Part shown: positions 7,558-13,424 of the stretch, piece by piece
How the letters are laid out: the number at the start of each line of letters is the position of its first letter
Position numbering within the stretch: position 1 is the stretch's first letter
Notes under the pieces: generated by a model
Database searches by the model: none
The model's input: the letters and a program-made list of their open reading frames with translations, nothing else
Told to the model about the DNA's origin: nothing
Assembly: GCA_025455595.1 (NCBI GenBank)
Contig: JALOMD010000085.1
Location: forward strand, 1 to 14,003
Direction of reading: 5' to 3'
Source of the DNA: Cytophagales bacterium
Lineage (GTDB): Bacteria > Bacteroidota > Bacteroidia > Cytophagales > 172606-1
Length of the DNA: 14,003 nt
Program-made: the position numbers and the translations under genes

Positions 7558-7596
7558 ACCGCAAGTCGTGGCACGACTTGCGGTCGTGCCACGACT
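7557..7596. repeat. Triple-arm GC-rich palindrome
   Basis: GACCGCAAGTCGTG (7557-7570) and CACGACTTGCGGTC (7572-7585) are a perfect 14-bp inverted repeat with one base between them. GTGCCACGACT (7586-7596) follows directly and is a third arm that could pair with the GTCGTGGCAC part instead. Two alternative folds are thus possible. The element begins on the last base of the preceding palindrome. Confidence 0.85.
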
Positions 7597-7626
7597 CGCA
7601 CAGGCCCGCCAAAGACAATAGGCTCG

Positions 7627-7653
7627 CGTTTTGGCTGTTTTTTGCCCAAAACG
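7627..7653. repeat. Palindromic repeat, imperfect copy
   Basis: CGTTTTGG (7627-7634) pairs with CCAAAACG (7646-7653) across CTGTTTTTTGC. The left arm has lost the GGC that pairs with GCC in perfect copies. Confidence 0.75.
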
Positions 7654-7772
7654 TCTCTATGTCAGAACTGTGATTTCAAGATGATTTGATTGATAGCTAT
7701 GGTTGCTTTTTGACAGCATATTTTGATTGTTCCTACCAGACAAATTACTGTGAAATCTCAGTTTCGACAGAT

Positions 7773-7797
7773 GTTTTGGGCAAAAATTGCCCAAAAC
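7773..7797. repeat. Palindromic repeat, perfect copy
   Basis: GTTTTGGGCAA (7773-7783), loop AAA, TTGCCCAAAAC (7787-7797): a perfect 11-bp inverted repeat. It lacks the outer C/G pair of other copies. Confidence 0.85.
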
Positions 7798-7831
7798 TGC
7801 CTTCTGTTTTTCTCCTACCCCTTGGGGGCGA

Positions 7832-7849
7832 CCAAAACGAAAGTTTTGG
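7832..7849 (-). terminator. GAAA-loop hairpin after the acyl-CoA reductase gene
   Basis: CCAAAAC (7832-7838), loop GAAA, GTTTTGG (7843-7849), lying about 20 nt beyond the stop of the minus-strand acyl-CoA reductase gene. A C-G-closed GAAA tetraloop is very stable. No T-run follows on the minus strand, so intrinsic termination is only a possibility. Confidence 0.35.
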
Positions 7850-7868
7850 GGCGAGCCAGGAGGCTTTC

Positions 7869-8918
7869 TTACGCCAGAGAGAGCAGAAACTGCATCGTAT
7901 CCACGCCGTCAGCGTAATCCTGTACACTGGGACATTGCGCCTGCCCGAACGCCACACTGCTCGGCCACCAACCTTCTCGTGAAACCACGCACTGAATGCG
8001 GTCTGCCGAAGATTTCAGGCGTTCGGCGAGGGTGGTTTTGTCGGCATAATATTCATAATACACGACGGCCATCGGAGCCGTCAACGCGTCGTTTTCGGTG
8101 AGCAGCAGGAAGCCGTTGTCGTAATGCGGCACTTGGTTCACCAGATGTACGGCCCGCTGGTATTGATAGTTGTTGGCGTATTTGTGGTGGTCGCCGATGC
8201 CGCCCAACGGCGCGAAAGCATCGAGCAGGCGGACGAAGTCAAACCCGTGCGGTACGAAAAGCTTGGAAACGTTACGGCAACCCAAACCGAAATACTGCGT
8301 AATGTCGCGGCCCAAAGCCAACAGTTCTTCAGCCGTTTCCTGACCCGTAAGCACAGCGCAAGACGTACGGTTCTGGCGGATGATATGCGGCTTGTGACCG
8401 AAATACTGCTTAAAATACCGGGCCGAATTGTCGCTGCCGGTGGCAATGAATGCATCGGCATCCGTCAGTCGCTCCACAAACCGAATCCGACCGGCAAAAC
8501 TCGGTTCGATTTCGGTGAGCAGCGCGGCCAAGTTTTTGACAAGCACCGTGTCTTGGGAACTGAGTTTTGCGTGCAGCGTATGGCCGCTCAACAACACGCA
8601 CATCAGGTCGTGGAAACCAACCGCCGGTATGTTGCCTGCCATCACTACACCAACGGTTCGTGGTTCGGTTTCTGTAAAACGGTATCGGTTCAGCCATTCG
8701 TCCAATGCCCCGGCATCCAGCATGGTCGCGATTCCGGAAATTGCCAACTTAACGGAATCGGCTGTAAACCAAGGGTTTTCGTATTGCGCACGTGCCTGCC
8801 AATCGGCGGATTGGTCGGCTGGCAAAGCCGCCAGTCGCTGGCCCAACTTAGCGAAAGCAACTTTGCGGATTTGCATGTCCTTTTTCGGTTCAGGAAGAGT
8901 CGACAGGATAGAATTCAT
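7869..8918 (-). CDS. Acyl-CoA reductase (LuxC-like)
   Basis: A 349-residue protein of the LuxC/acyl-CoA reductase family, related to aldehyde dehydrogenases, expected to reduce fatty acyl-CoA to the aldehyde with NADPH. Visible motifs are VGVVMAGNIPAVGFHD (residues 89-104, nucleotide-binding region), HAKLSSQDT, DAFIATGSDNSARYF, and GLGCRNVSKLFVP with the probable catalytic cysteine at residue 214. The start is uncertain: ATG 8918 gives the longest form. ATG 8876 (MQIRKVAFAKLGQRL), preceded by AAGGAC, gives an N-terminus closer to what I recall of Bacteroidota relatives. No lux genes are nearby, so a bioluminescence role is not implied. The gene is divergent from the ferredoxin gene across 164 bp, and a shared redox role is plausible but unproven. 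A 270-codon open frame on the opposite strand is a codon-bias shadow. Confidence 0.88.
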   Translation of the reverse strand: MNSILSTLPEPKKDMQIRKVAFAKLGQRLAALPADQSADWQARAQYENPWFTADSVKLAISGIATMLDAGALDEWLNRYRFTETEPRTVGVVMAGNIPAVGFHDLMCVLLSGHTLHAKLSSQDTVLVKNLAALLTEIEPSFAGRIRFVERLTDADAFIATGSDNSARYFKQYFGHKPHIIRQNRTSCAVLTGQETAEELLALGRDITQYFGLGCRNVSKLFVPHGFDFVRLLDAFAPLGGIGDHHKYANNYQYQRAVHLVNQVPHYDNGFLLLTENDALTAPMAVVYYEYYADKTTLAERLKSSADRIQCVVSREGWWPSSVAFGQAQCPSVQDYADGVDTMQFLLSLA

Positions 8919-8953
8919 TCCCGATTATGTTTATAGGTTTACCATATTTTTAC

Positions 8954-8961
8954 TATCTTCG
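8954..8961 (+). promoter_or_regulatory. Possible -7 box, distal promoter of the ferredoxin gene
   Basis: TATCTTCG matches the Bacteroidota -7 consensus TAnnTTTG at all but one base and is followed by CAGCC, as is common in the phylum. TTTA (8930-8933) stands 20 nt upstream as a weak -33 element. The start of transcription would lie near 8968. Confidence 0.35.
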
Positions 8962-9017
8962 CAGCCTATTCGCAACAAAATTGCTAACATTTGTGTTCTC
9001 CGTACAACCATAGTCGC

Positions 9018-9025
9018 TAATTTTG
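9018..9025 (+). promoter_or_regulatory. Possible -7 box, proximal promoter of the ferredoxin gene
   Basis: TAATTTTG is a perfect TAnnTTTG box, 57 nt before the ferredoxin ATG. The nearest -33-like TTTG (8990-8993) is 24 nt upstream, a little longer than the usual 19-21. Confidence 0.45.
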
Positions 9026-9082
9026 CATTAAATCCAACTGAACCATCGCTTAACCATACTAATTAACTTAAACAGGAGCAAC

Positions 9083-9436
9083 ATGGCAATAATGATAACC
9101 GACGAATGCATCAACTGTGGTGCATGTGAACCAGAATGCCCGAACACTGCCATTTACGAAGGCGGCGTAGAATGGACTTGGGCCGGCGGCACTGATTTGA
9201 CAGAAGTAGAGTTGGAGGACGGCGTTGTTTTGGATGCCAAAGCGAAACAAGATCCTGTCTCTAATGAATATTATTACATTGTGTCGGGCAAATGCACCGA
9301 GTGCATGGGCTTTCATGAAGAACCCCAATGCGCTGCCGTATGCCCGGTTGACTGCTGCGTGGACGACCCTGAATACCGCGAAACGGAAGAGGAATTGCTG
9401 GCCAAGAAAGCTTGGATGCACGCCGAGACCGTCTGA
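9083..9436 (+). CDS. 2[4Fe-4S] ferredoxin, Alvin-type
   Basis: A 117-residue cytoplasmic electron carrier. The first cluster motif is CINCGACEPECP (CxxCxxCxxxCP, residues about 10-21). The second is CTECMGFHEEPQCAAVCPVDCC, where eight residues separate the second and third cysteines (CxxCx8CxxxCP). That insertion, with an acidic, helix-prone C-terminal extension (DPEYRETEEELLAKKAWM), is typical of the Allochromatium-type ferredoxins. The start is firm: AGGAG (9074-9078) sits 4 nt ahead of ATG. The sequence between the two motifs (about residues 24-68) is longer than in minimal bacterial ferredoxins. The partner enzyme is not shown by the sequence. The divergent acyl-CoA reductase is a neighbour, not a proven partner. 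Confidence 0.92.
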   Translation: MAIMITDECINCGACEPECPNTAIYEGGVEWTWAGGTDLTEVELEDGVVLDAKAKQDPVSNEYYYIVSGKCTECMGFHEEPQCAAVCPVDCCVDDPEYRETEEELLAKKAWMHAETV

Positions 9437-9481
9437 TTTGCGCCATGCGCCGAATTGTTCGCGAAAAATTGGTAGTGACAG

Positions 9482-9512
9482 TTGCGTTGTATGATTGCTT
9501 ACCTTATCTTTG
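9482..9512 (+). promoter_or_regulatory. Promoter of tRNA-Glu
   Basis: TTG (9482-9484), exactly 20 nt, then TATCTTTG (9505-9512): a textbook Bacteroidota TTG-N20-TAnnTTTG promoter. Transcription would start near 9519, about 12 nt before the mature tRNA. Confidence 0.8.
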
Positions 9513-9530
9513 CGCCACTGTTTACGAAAC

Positions 9531-9605
9531 GGTCCATTCGTCTAGGGGTTAGGACGCATCCCTTTCACGGATGAAACACGGGTTCGATTCCCGTATGGAC
9601 TACCA
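9531..9605 (+). tRNA. tRNA-Glu (TTC)
   Basis: A complete cloverleaf with encoded CCA. Acceptor GGTCCAT pairs with ATGGACT (G-U at the first pair), D stem GTCT/GGAC, anticodon stem CATCC/GGATG with loop CTTTCAC, anticodon TTC at 9564-9566, T stem ACGGG/CCCGT with loop TTCGATT, then discriminator A and CCA (9603-9605). Its 3' half is also the antisense end of the serine recombinase gene, whose stop codon falls on 9565-9567. This marks the gene as the integration site of the element to its right. The tRNA itself is intact. Confidence 0.97.
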
Positions 9606-11126
9606 TACCGGAAAAGCGCGAAACATCGCTGCTTTTCCGGTTTTTTGTTTTCTGCAACTCGCTGGAAGTCAGGTATATAAGTCTCACTGCTTCGTTGACA
9701 CGAGGTGTTCGATATTGCTCACCGTCGAAACACAGTTTTTCAGGGTATATCGAACCGATGATTTCACGCTTCTTGACGGTATCGGCATCCGAGTAAATTT
9801 TGTCCAAGTTGGATAAGGCACTTACGGCTTTATCCAGCAGTCTGTCGATTCCTGAGGCCTGCCTGCCAGATACCATTGCCGTCAGCTTTGCCTCCAAACG
9901 GTTCAGGTTATCTTCGCATTCCTTTTTGATTGCCCGGTAGTCCGCCGAATCAATGCTTCCTTCCAACAGCAGTTCCCTCGCTTTGTTAATTTTTTCGTTT
10001 TGCTTTCCGATCCTTTCACTGAGTTGCCTTTGTTCGCTTTGTTGCCGGGACATGGCTTCTTTCAGGAGTGTGGTGATGACCGTCCTGTACAAAACCTCGA
10101 CTCCCGGGTTCGGCTTGTATCTTTTCAATTCCTCGACAAAGGCGGTGTTGGCCCTGTCCGCCCGGTACCGGCAACCGCAGGTCGCAACACAGTGGTAGTA
10201 ATGGTATAGTTTTTTCTTGCCTTTCGAAGCACTGCCGGTCAGCATCCGGCCGCATTTGTGACAAACCAGATAGCCGCGCAAGGGCAGGTGTTCGCTGGAT
10301 GTAGTTTTGGTACTTGGACGTTCTTGTCGCTTTTTTCCGTCCAACACGTCCTGCACTTGGTAGAACAATGCCTCGCTGACGAGAGGCTCGTGCTGGCCGT
10401 CAACCAGACGGCTTTCCTCGTCCTTGAACCGGGGAACGAAAATCTTGCCGCAATAAACCGGATTGCGCACCAGCCGCCAGAAATTGCTTCGTCCGCATTT
10501 CAAGCCTTTCTTGTTCAGACACTGCCTGATTTGATCGGCGGCCAGCGTCCCGTGTGCCAGTTGCTCAAAAGCCCATTGTATCAGCGAGGCTTCCGGTTCT
10601 TTTCTGGCGATTTGTTTGCGACCCTCCTCGCTCGCTTTGTTCACGTAACCGATTGGGGCGGGTCCCATCCAACGCCCTTCCTTCATGGCCCGTCTCATAC
10701 CGTAGAGTACATTCAACGCCCGGCGGTCGTTCTCCACTTCCGGGGCGGCCAAGTAAAAGGCCAGCATCATCTTGTTCTCCGGGACGGACAAATCCAGCGG
10801 TTGCTCGGCTGCTTGTGGCTCTGCGCATAGTTTTTTGAGCGTACTGATCATTTGGTAAGCATCGCCGGCATTACGGCTGAAACGATCCCACTTGGTGAAA
10901 AGGATCAGGTCAATTTTCCCTTATGTTTTTTTATATCAAGAAGCAATTTGTTCCATTCGGGTCGGTTGAAGGTTTTGGCTGAATGGTCTTCATAGACAAC
11001 TTTCCTGATTTGAATGGAATTGATCTCGCAGTATTTGCGCAGCACCTCTTCCTGATTGCGTTGCGAGTAGCCTTTGTCGGCTTGTTCGTCGGTGCTCACG
11101 AGGATGTACAAGTCGGCTGTTTTCAT
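9565..11126 (-). pseudogene. Large serine recombinase (integrase), frameshifted
   Basis: About 520 residues if repaired. The first part (11126-10905) is the start of a resolvase domain, MKTADLYILVSTDEQADKGY ... HKGK. It then hits TGA. The adjoining frame supplies the rest of the catalytic domain (LILFTKWDRFSRNAGDAYQ), a recombinase domain (GRWMGPAPIGYVN ... NFWRLVRNPVYCGKIFVPRF), a zinc ribbon (CHKCGRML ... CVATCGCRY) and a coiled coil (ISKQNEKINKAREL-like, then YRAIKKECEDNLNRLEAKL). The shift lies at the T-run 10914-10917 (AAAA in coding sense): one missing A would restore KGK-I-DLILF. The YxRVS motif reads YILVS, so the catalytic arginine (codon CTC, 11100-11102) is replaced by leucine. The gene ends inside tRNA-Glu, and its last residues (HTGIEPVFHP) are the tRNA read antisense. 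Two separate faults argue for true decay. It was probably the element's integrase/excisionase. Confidence 0.9.
9608..9646 (+). terminator. Intrinsic terminator of tRNA-Glu
   Basis: CCGGAAAAGC (9608-9617) pairs perfectly with GCTTTTCCGG (9631-9640) and is followed by TTTTTT. It begins 3 nt after the CCA end. The same bases are read on the other strand as recombinase codons (KNRKSSDVSRFSGM). Confidence 0.9.
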
Positions 11127-11179
11127 AGGGAAGGTTGCGATTTATTGTAGCTGGTGGTTGTTTGAGTAAATATGTACAA

Positions 11180-11341
11180 TCAGGGCGAATTTTCCGCATA
11201 TATAGACAGTGTGATTTTCGCCAACTTATACAAGAACTCCAAGATTTGTTTTGCTTGTTCAATGGTGACTTGCATGCCGTTTTTCTTCAGGATTTCCACT
11301 GCTTTCTCTGGCGTTATGTTTGCAACCCCTCCGATCTCCAT
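11180..11341 (-). CDS. Small 53-residue protein of the mobile element, function unknown
   Basis: An intact 53-codon gene, ATG at 11341 to TGA at 11182-11180. Protein: MEIGGVANITPEKAVEILKK, then NGMQVTIEQAKQILEFLYKL, then AKITLSIYAENSP. The pattern ITPEKAVEILKKNGMQVTIEQA suggests two helices joined by a turn, and I recall similar 45-60-residue proteins next to recombinases in Bacteroidota elements. No function is known to me. The ribosome binding site AAGGAGGTG (11346-11354) is the full complement of the 16S tail, unusually strong for this phylum, and 4-5 nt from the ATG. The gene overlaps the 3' end of the winged-helix reading frame and sits 53 nt before the recombinase start, all on the minus strand, so the three probably form one transcript. 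Confidence 0.7.
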   Translation of the reverse strand: MEIGGVANITPEKAVEILKKNGMQVTIEQAKQILEFLYKLAKITLSIYAENSP

Positions 11342-11730
11342 CTTACACCTCCTTCAAAACGAAAGCCCAACAAAGGGCTTTGCAGGTTTTTACACTTATT
11401 GAAATCCTCTGTGCAATGATTAACAAAATGAATCCTGTTGCCTTTGTCGCGTTTGAACGAAGGCTCGTGCCGAATGTAGCCGAACACATCCAAGTCGCGG
11501 ACGCACTTGTGGCAGGCGGCCGGAGCCGAAACCTTGGCGATGCGCATGATCCGGTGGCTGAAGGCCTGCGCCGGATTGCCGCACCCATGCATCCGTCAGT
11601 ATCGGAGCAAGACGGCGCAGATGTCGCTGTGGGTGACCGGGATGCGCAGGTCAATCTTCACAATCTCCTGCATGCCGGGTGTGCTCAGAATGGTACCGTA
11701 CACCTTGGTCACATCGTTGGTTGTCATCAT
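11314..11730 (-). pseudogene. Winged-helix/HTH-like mobile-element protein, disrupted
   Basis: ATG 11730 begins MMTTNDVTKVYGTILSTPGM, then DICAVLLRY, then TGA (11598-11596). The same frame resumes with GCGNPAQAFSHRIMRIAKV, HKCVRDLDVFGYIRHEPSFK and RDKGNRIHFVNH, which looks like a DNA-binding winged helix. Two bases past the stop, a neighbouring frame reads TDAWVRQ, which I would expect between LLRY and the following segment. A 2-base gain near 11597 and an 8-base loss near the CGGCAAT at about 11580 would explain both, with net frame preserved (inference). The reading frame ends at 11314, inside the small gene. Near the end, AAAGCCC and GGGCTTT form a hairpin (about 11362-11381). The role in the intact element is unknown, and replication or regulation is possible. 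Confidence 0.6.
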
Positions 11731-11893
11731 CGCAGTGCTTTTTTAAGGTTCGACTTCACGGCGTAAAGATAGCCAGGCTGTGCCAAAGCATCCCCGTCAA
11801 AATATGGTGGGGACGGGAGAATGCCGAACCGTGTCTTTACCTTCGTAGTGTCAATTCATTGAATGTCGGGTAGTGAAGTCGGAAACACGGATT
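11731..11893. promoter_or_regulatory. Divergent control region of the element
   Basis: These 163 bases separate the minus-strand winged-helix/53-aa/recombinase group from the plus-strand TOPRIM gene. TATCTTTA on the minus strand (about 11764-11771) and TACCTTCG on the plus strand (11838-11845) each differ by one base from TAnnTTTG, but neither has a good -33 partner. CCCGTC (11793-11798) and GACGGG (11812-11817) form an inverted repeat that could be an operator. Confidence 0.3.
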
Positions 11894-12777
11894 ATGGACG
11901 CAAGAAACGGTTGGCATTCGATTGACGAGGCCAGGGAAACGGACATGGTGGATTACCTGTCCGGGTTGGGATACGAGCCATCCAAAATCAGGAATGTTGA
12001 CATTGGTGCCGTTCGCCTCTGCGCATGGAGAAAACACCTTCCTTCAAGGCCAATCGCAACCTGAACCGCTGGTACGACTTCGGGCTTGGCGAAGGGGGTA
12101 GCCTCATTGATTTCGGCATCCTGTATCACCGGTATACGGTTGCCGAACTGCTCAGAAAAGTCAACGGTGACGGCTTGTTGCAAAAGCCGGTTTCACGTCT
12201 TGCCGAAGGGATTAATAGAAAGGAAAAAGAAAGCAAAACGACCGTCCTGCGGGAAAGGGAACTGGCTTCGTTTTCCTTGGTTCGCTACCTTGAAAACAGA
12301 CGGATTCCCCTTCACATCGCCGAACTGTTCTGTAAGGAAATCGACTACCGGATCGGCGAAAGAAATCGTTGCGGAATCGGCTTCAAGAACGATGCGGGCG
12401 GCTATGAGATCCGCAGCCCTTTCTCCAAAATCAGCAGCTCGCCCAAGGGTATTACCACCGTCCGTAACGGTGCCGATGAAGTCCGCGTATTCGAAGGCTT
12501 TTTCGACTTTTTGTCTGCCCTTGTCATGGACTCAAAGACGCTTTACGGGCAAAGCGATTACCTCGTTTTGAATTCGGTTTCCTTGTTTGAGAAAGCCCGT
12601 CCTTTTCTGGAGCAGCATCAATCCATTCGGTTGTATTTGGACCGAGACGCAGCAGGTCAAAAATGCACCGAGCTTGCCCTGTCCTTGAGTGGCAAATACA
12701 GGGACGAAAGCCTTCTTTATGCAGGCTATAAAGATGTAAACGATTGGCTGGTGTACACGGCGGACAGGGTAAAGTAA
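11894..12777 (+). pseudogene. TOPRIM-domain primase-like protein, frameshifted
   Basis: Element-encoded protein of about 294 residues if repaired. The first frame reads MDARNGWHSIDEARETDMVD, YLSGLGYEPSKIRNVD and then drifts. The second frame gives RMEKTPSFKANRNLNRWYDF, GLGEGGSLIDFGILYHR and onward to the stop at 12777. Inserting one T after GAC (12001) yields VDYWCRSPLRMEKTPSFK, the expected CHC2-like DnaG-type N-terminus, so the fault is a one-base deletion. The TOPRIM motifs are intact downstream: VRVFEGFFDFLSAL (the Glu motif) and IRLYLDRDAAGQK (the DxD motif). Such proteins are common in Bacteroidota mobilizable elements and probably serve primer synthesis during replication or transfer. 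A start at ATG 12025 might still give a 250-residue TOPRIM fragment lacking the N-terminus. Confidence 0.8.
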
Positions 12778-12886
12778 AAAGGAAAATAAGGGTGTATTGA
12801 AAACCGGCAGCACATTTTTTAAGAAATTATACAGATGTGTGTTGTGTACTTTTCGTCAAAACCAGGTAAAAGATTTTGGGGACTTG

Positions 12887-13006
12887 GCCTAAGCAACGGG
12901 ATTGCCACTTTGTAGCAATCGGCAAGATGTCCGGTTGTTTAACAACCGCTCCAGACAGCCCTTCACTCCGAGGTCGTGGGCAAGAGGGTTAAACCTGTCG
13001 GGACAG
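12887..13006 (+). other. Candidate origin of transfer (oriT) region
   Basis: Non-coding stretch between the TOPRIM and MobC-like genes with three short hairpins: GATTGC/GCAATC (12900-12905, 12915-12920), a perfect CGGTTGT-TTA-ACAACCG (12932-12948) and CTGTC-GG-GACAG (12995-13006). Mobilizable elements commonly place oriT, with inverted repeats and a nick site, just ahead of mobC and the relaxase gene. I cannot identify the nick site, so this is a positional inference. Confidence 0.35.
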
Positions 13007-13034
13007 AATCTGTGAACATGAAAACGAGGACAAT

Positions 13035-13424
13035 ATGAAAGCAAAGCAGCCCAACCGCTCCCGCTTGATTGGCCTCCGGCTCACGCCGGAGGAATATGAG
13101 AAACTGGAGAAGAAATGGCGGGCCAGCACGTGTCGCAAACTGAGCGATTATGTGCGCAAGGGCCTGTTCGAAAAGCCCATCACGACCTTGTACCGCAACC
13201 GGTCGCTGGACGAACTAATTGCCGAGGCGAGCAGGCTCCGAAGCGAGTTGAACGGTATTGCCAGTAACTTCAACCAAGCGGTCAAGAAACTTCACACCCT
13301 GCAGCAAATCGCCGAGTTCAGGACTTGGATTCTGACCTGCGAAGTGGAAAAGAAACTCCTGTTGGACAAGATTGATCAGATCAAGGATCACATCCGGAAA
13401 ATAGCCGAACAATGGTTGCAGTAA
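13035..13424 (+). CDS. MobC-like plasmid mobilization relaxosome protein
   Basis: A 129-residue relaxosome accessory protein, intact. The N-terminus KQPNRSRLIGLRLTPEEYEK with RKLSDYVRKGLF resembles the ribbon-helix-helix DNA-binding fold of the MobC/BmgB family. The middle, ELNGIASNFNQAVKKLHTL, is the characteristic conserved MobC segment. The C-terminal third is a charged helix (LLLDKIDQIKDHIRKIAEQW). Such proteins bind oriT and help the relaxase nick one strand. The start is ATG 13035 with an AGGA sequence about 5 nt upstream. The stop overlaps the relaxase start by 13 nt, so the two are translationally coupled. The function is probably lost in practice, because the adjacent relaxase lacks its metal-binding motif. 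Confidence 0.88.
   Translation: MKAKQPNRSRLIGLRLTPEEYEKLEKKWRASTCRKLSDYVRKGLFEKPITTLYRNRSLDELIAEASRLRSELNGIASNFNQAVKKLHTLQQIAEFRTWILTCEVEKKLLLDKIDQIKDHIRKIAEQWLQ

Larger units (their letters stand above)
7364..7868. other. Intergenic region with palindromes between convergent genes
   Basis: These 505 bases lie between the end of the porP-like gene (plus) and the end of the acyl-CoA reductase gene (minus). I see no gene: the 7363-7689 and 7686-7982 frames consist largely of repeats. The region holds an imperfect hairpin (about 7440-7520), three palindrome copies (7531-7557, 7627-7653, 7773-7797), a triple-arm GC-rich palindrome (7557-7596) and a GAAA-loop hairpin (7832-7849). Confidence 0.7.

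Noticed and set aside
7363..7689. 108-codon frame overlapping the stop of the porP-like gene
   Set aside because: It consists of hairpin and palindrome sequence, with RFGQFLPKT- and RFGCFLPKT-like strings that are translated repeats.
8124..8936. 270-codon frame antisense to acyl-CoA reductase
   Set aside because: The minus-strand gene has clear family motifs; the antisense frame has none and reflects codon bias.
9531..9605. Split or damaged tRNA at the integration site
   Set aside because: All stems pair, the TTC anticodon is in place and CCA is encoded, so the tRNA has been fully restored.
10258..10830. 190-codon frame antisense to the recombinase
   Set aside because: The opposite strand encodes a recognisable recombinase domain and zinc ribbon.
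11343..11654. 103-codon Ser/Ala/Arg-rich minus-strand frame
   Set aside because: Low-complexity composition typical of an out-of-frame reading; the adjacent frame has winged-helix-like sequence.
12025..12777. The 250-codon frame taken as a complete TOPRIM gene
   Set aside because: The upstream frame carries a matching N-terminus, and one inserted base joins them; a complete gene from ATG 12025 is less likely, though a truncated product is possible.
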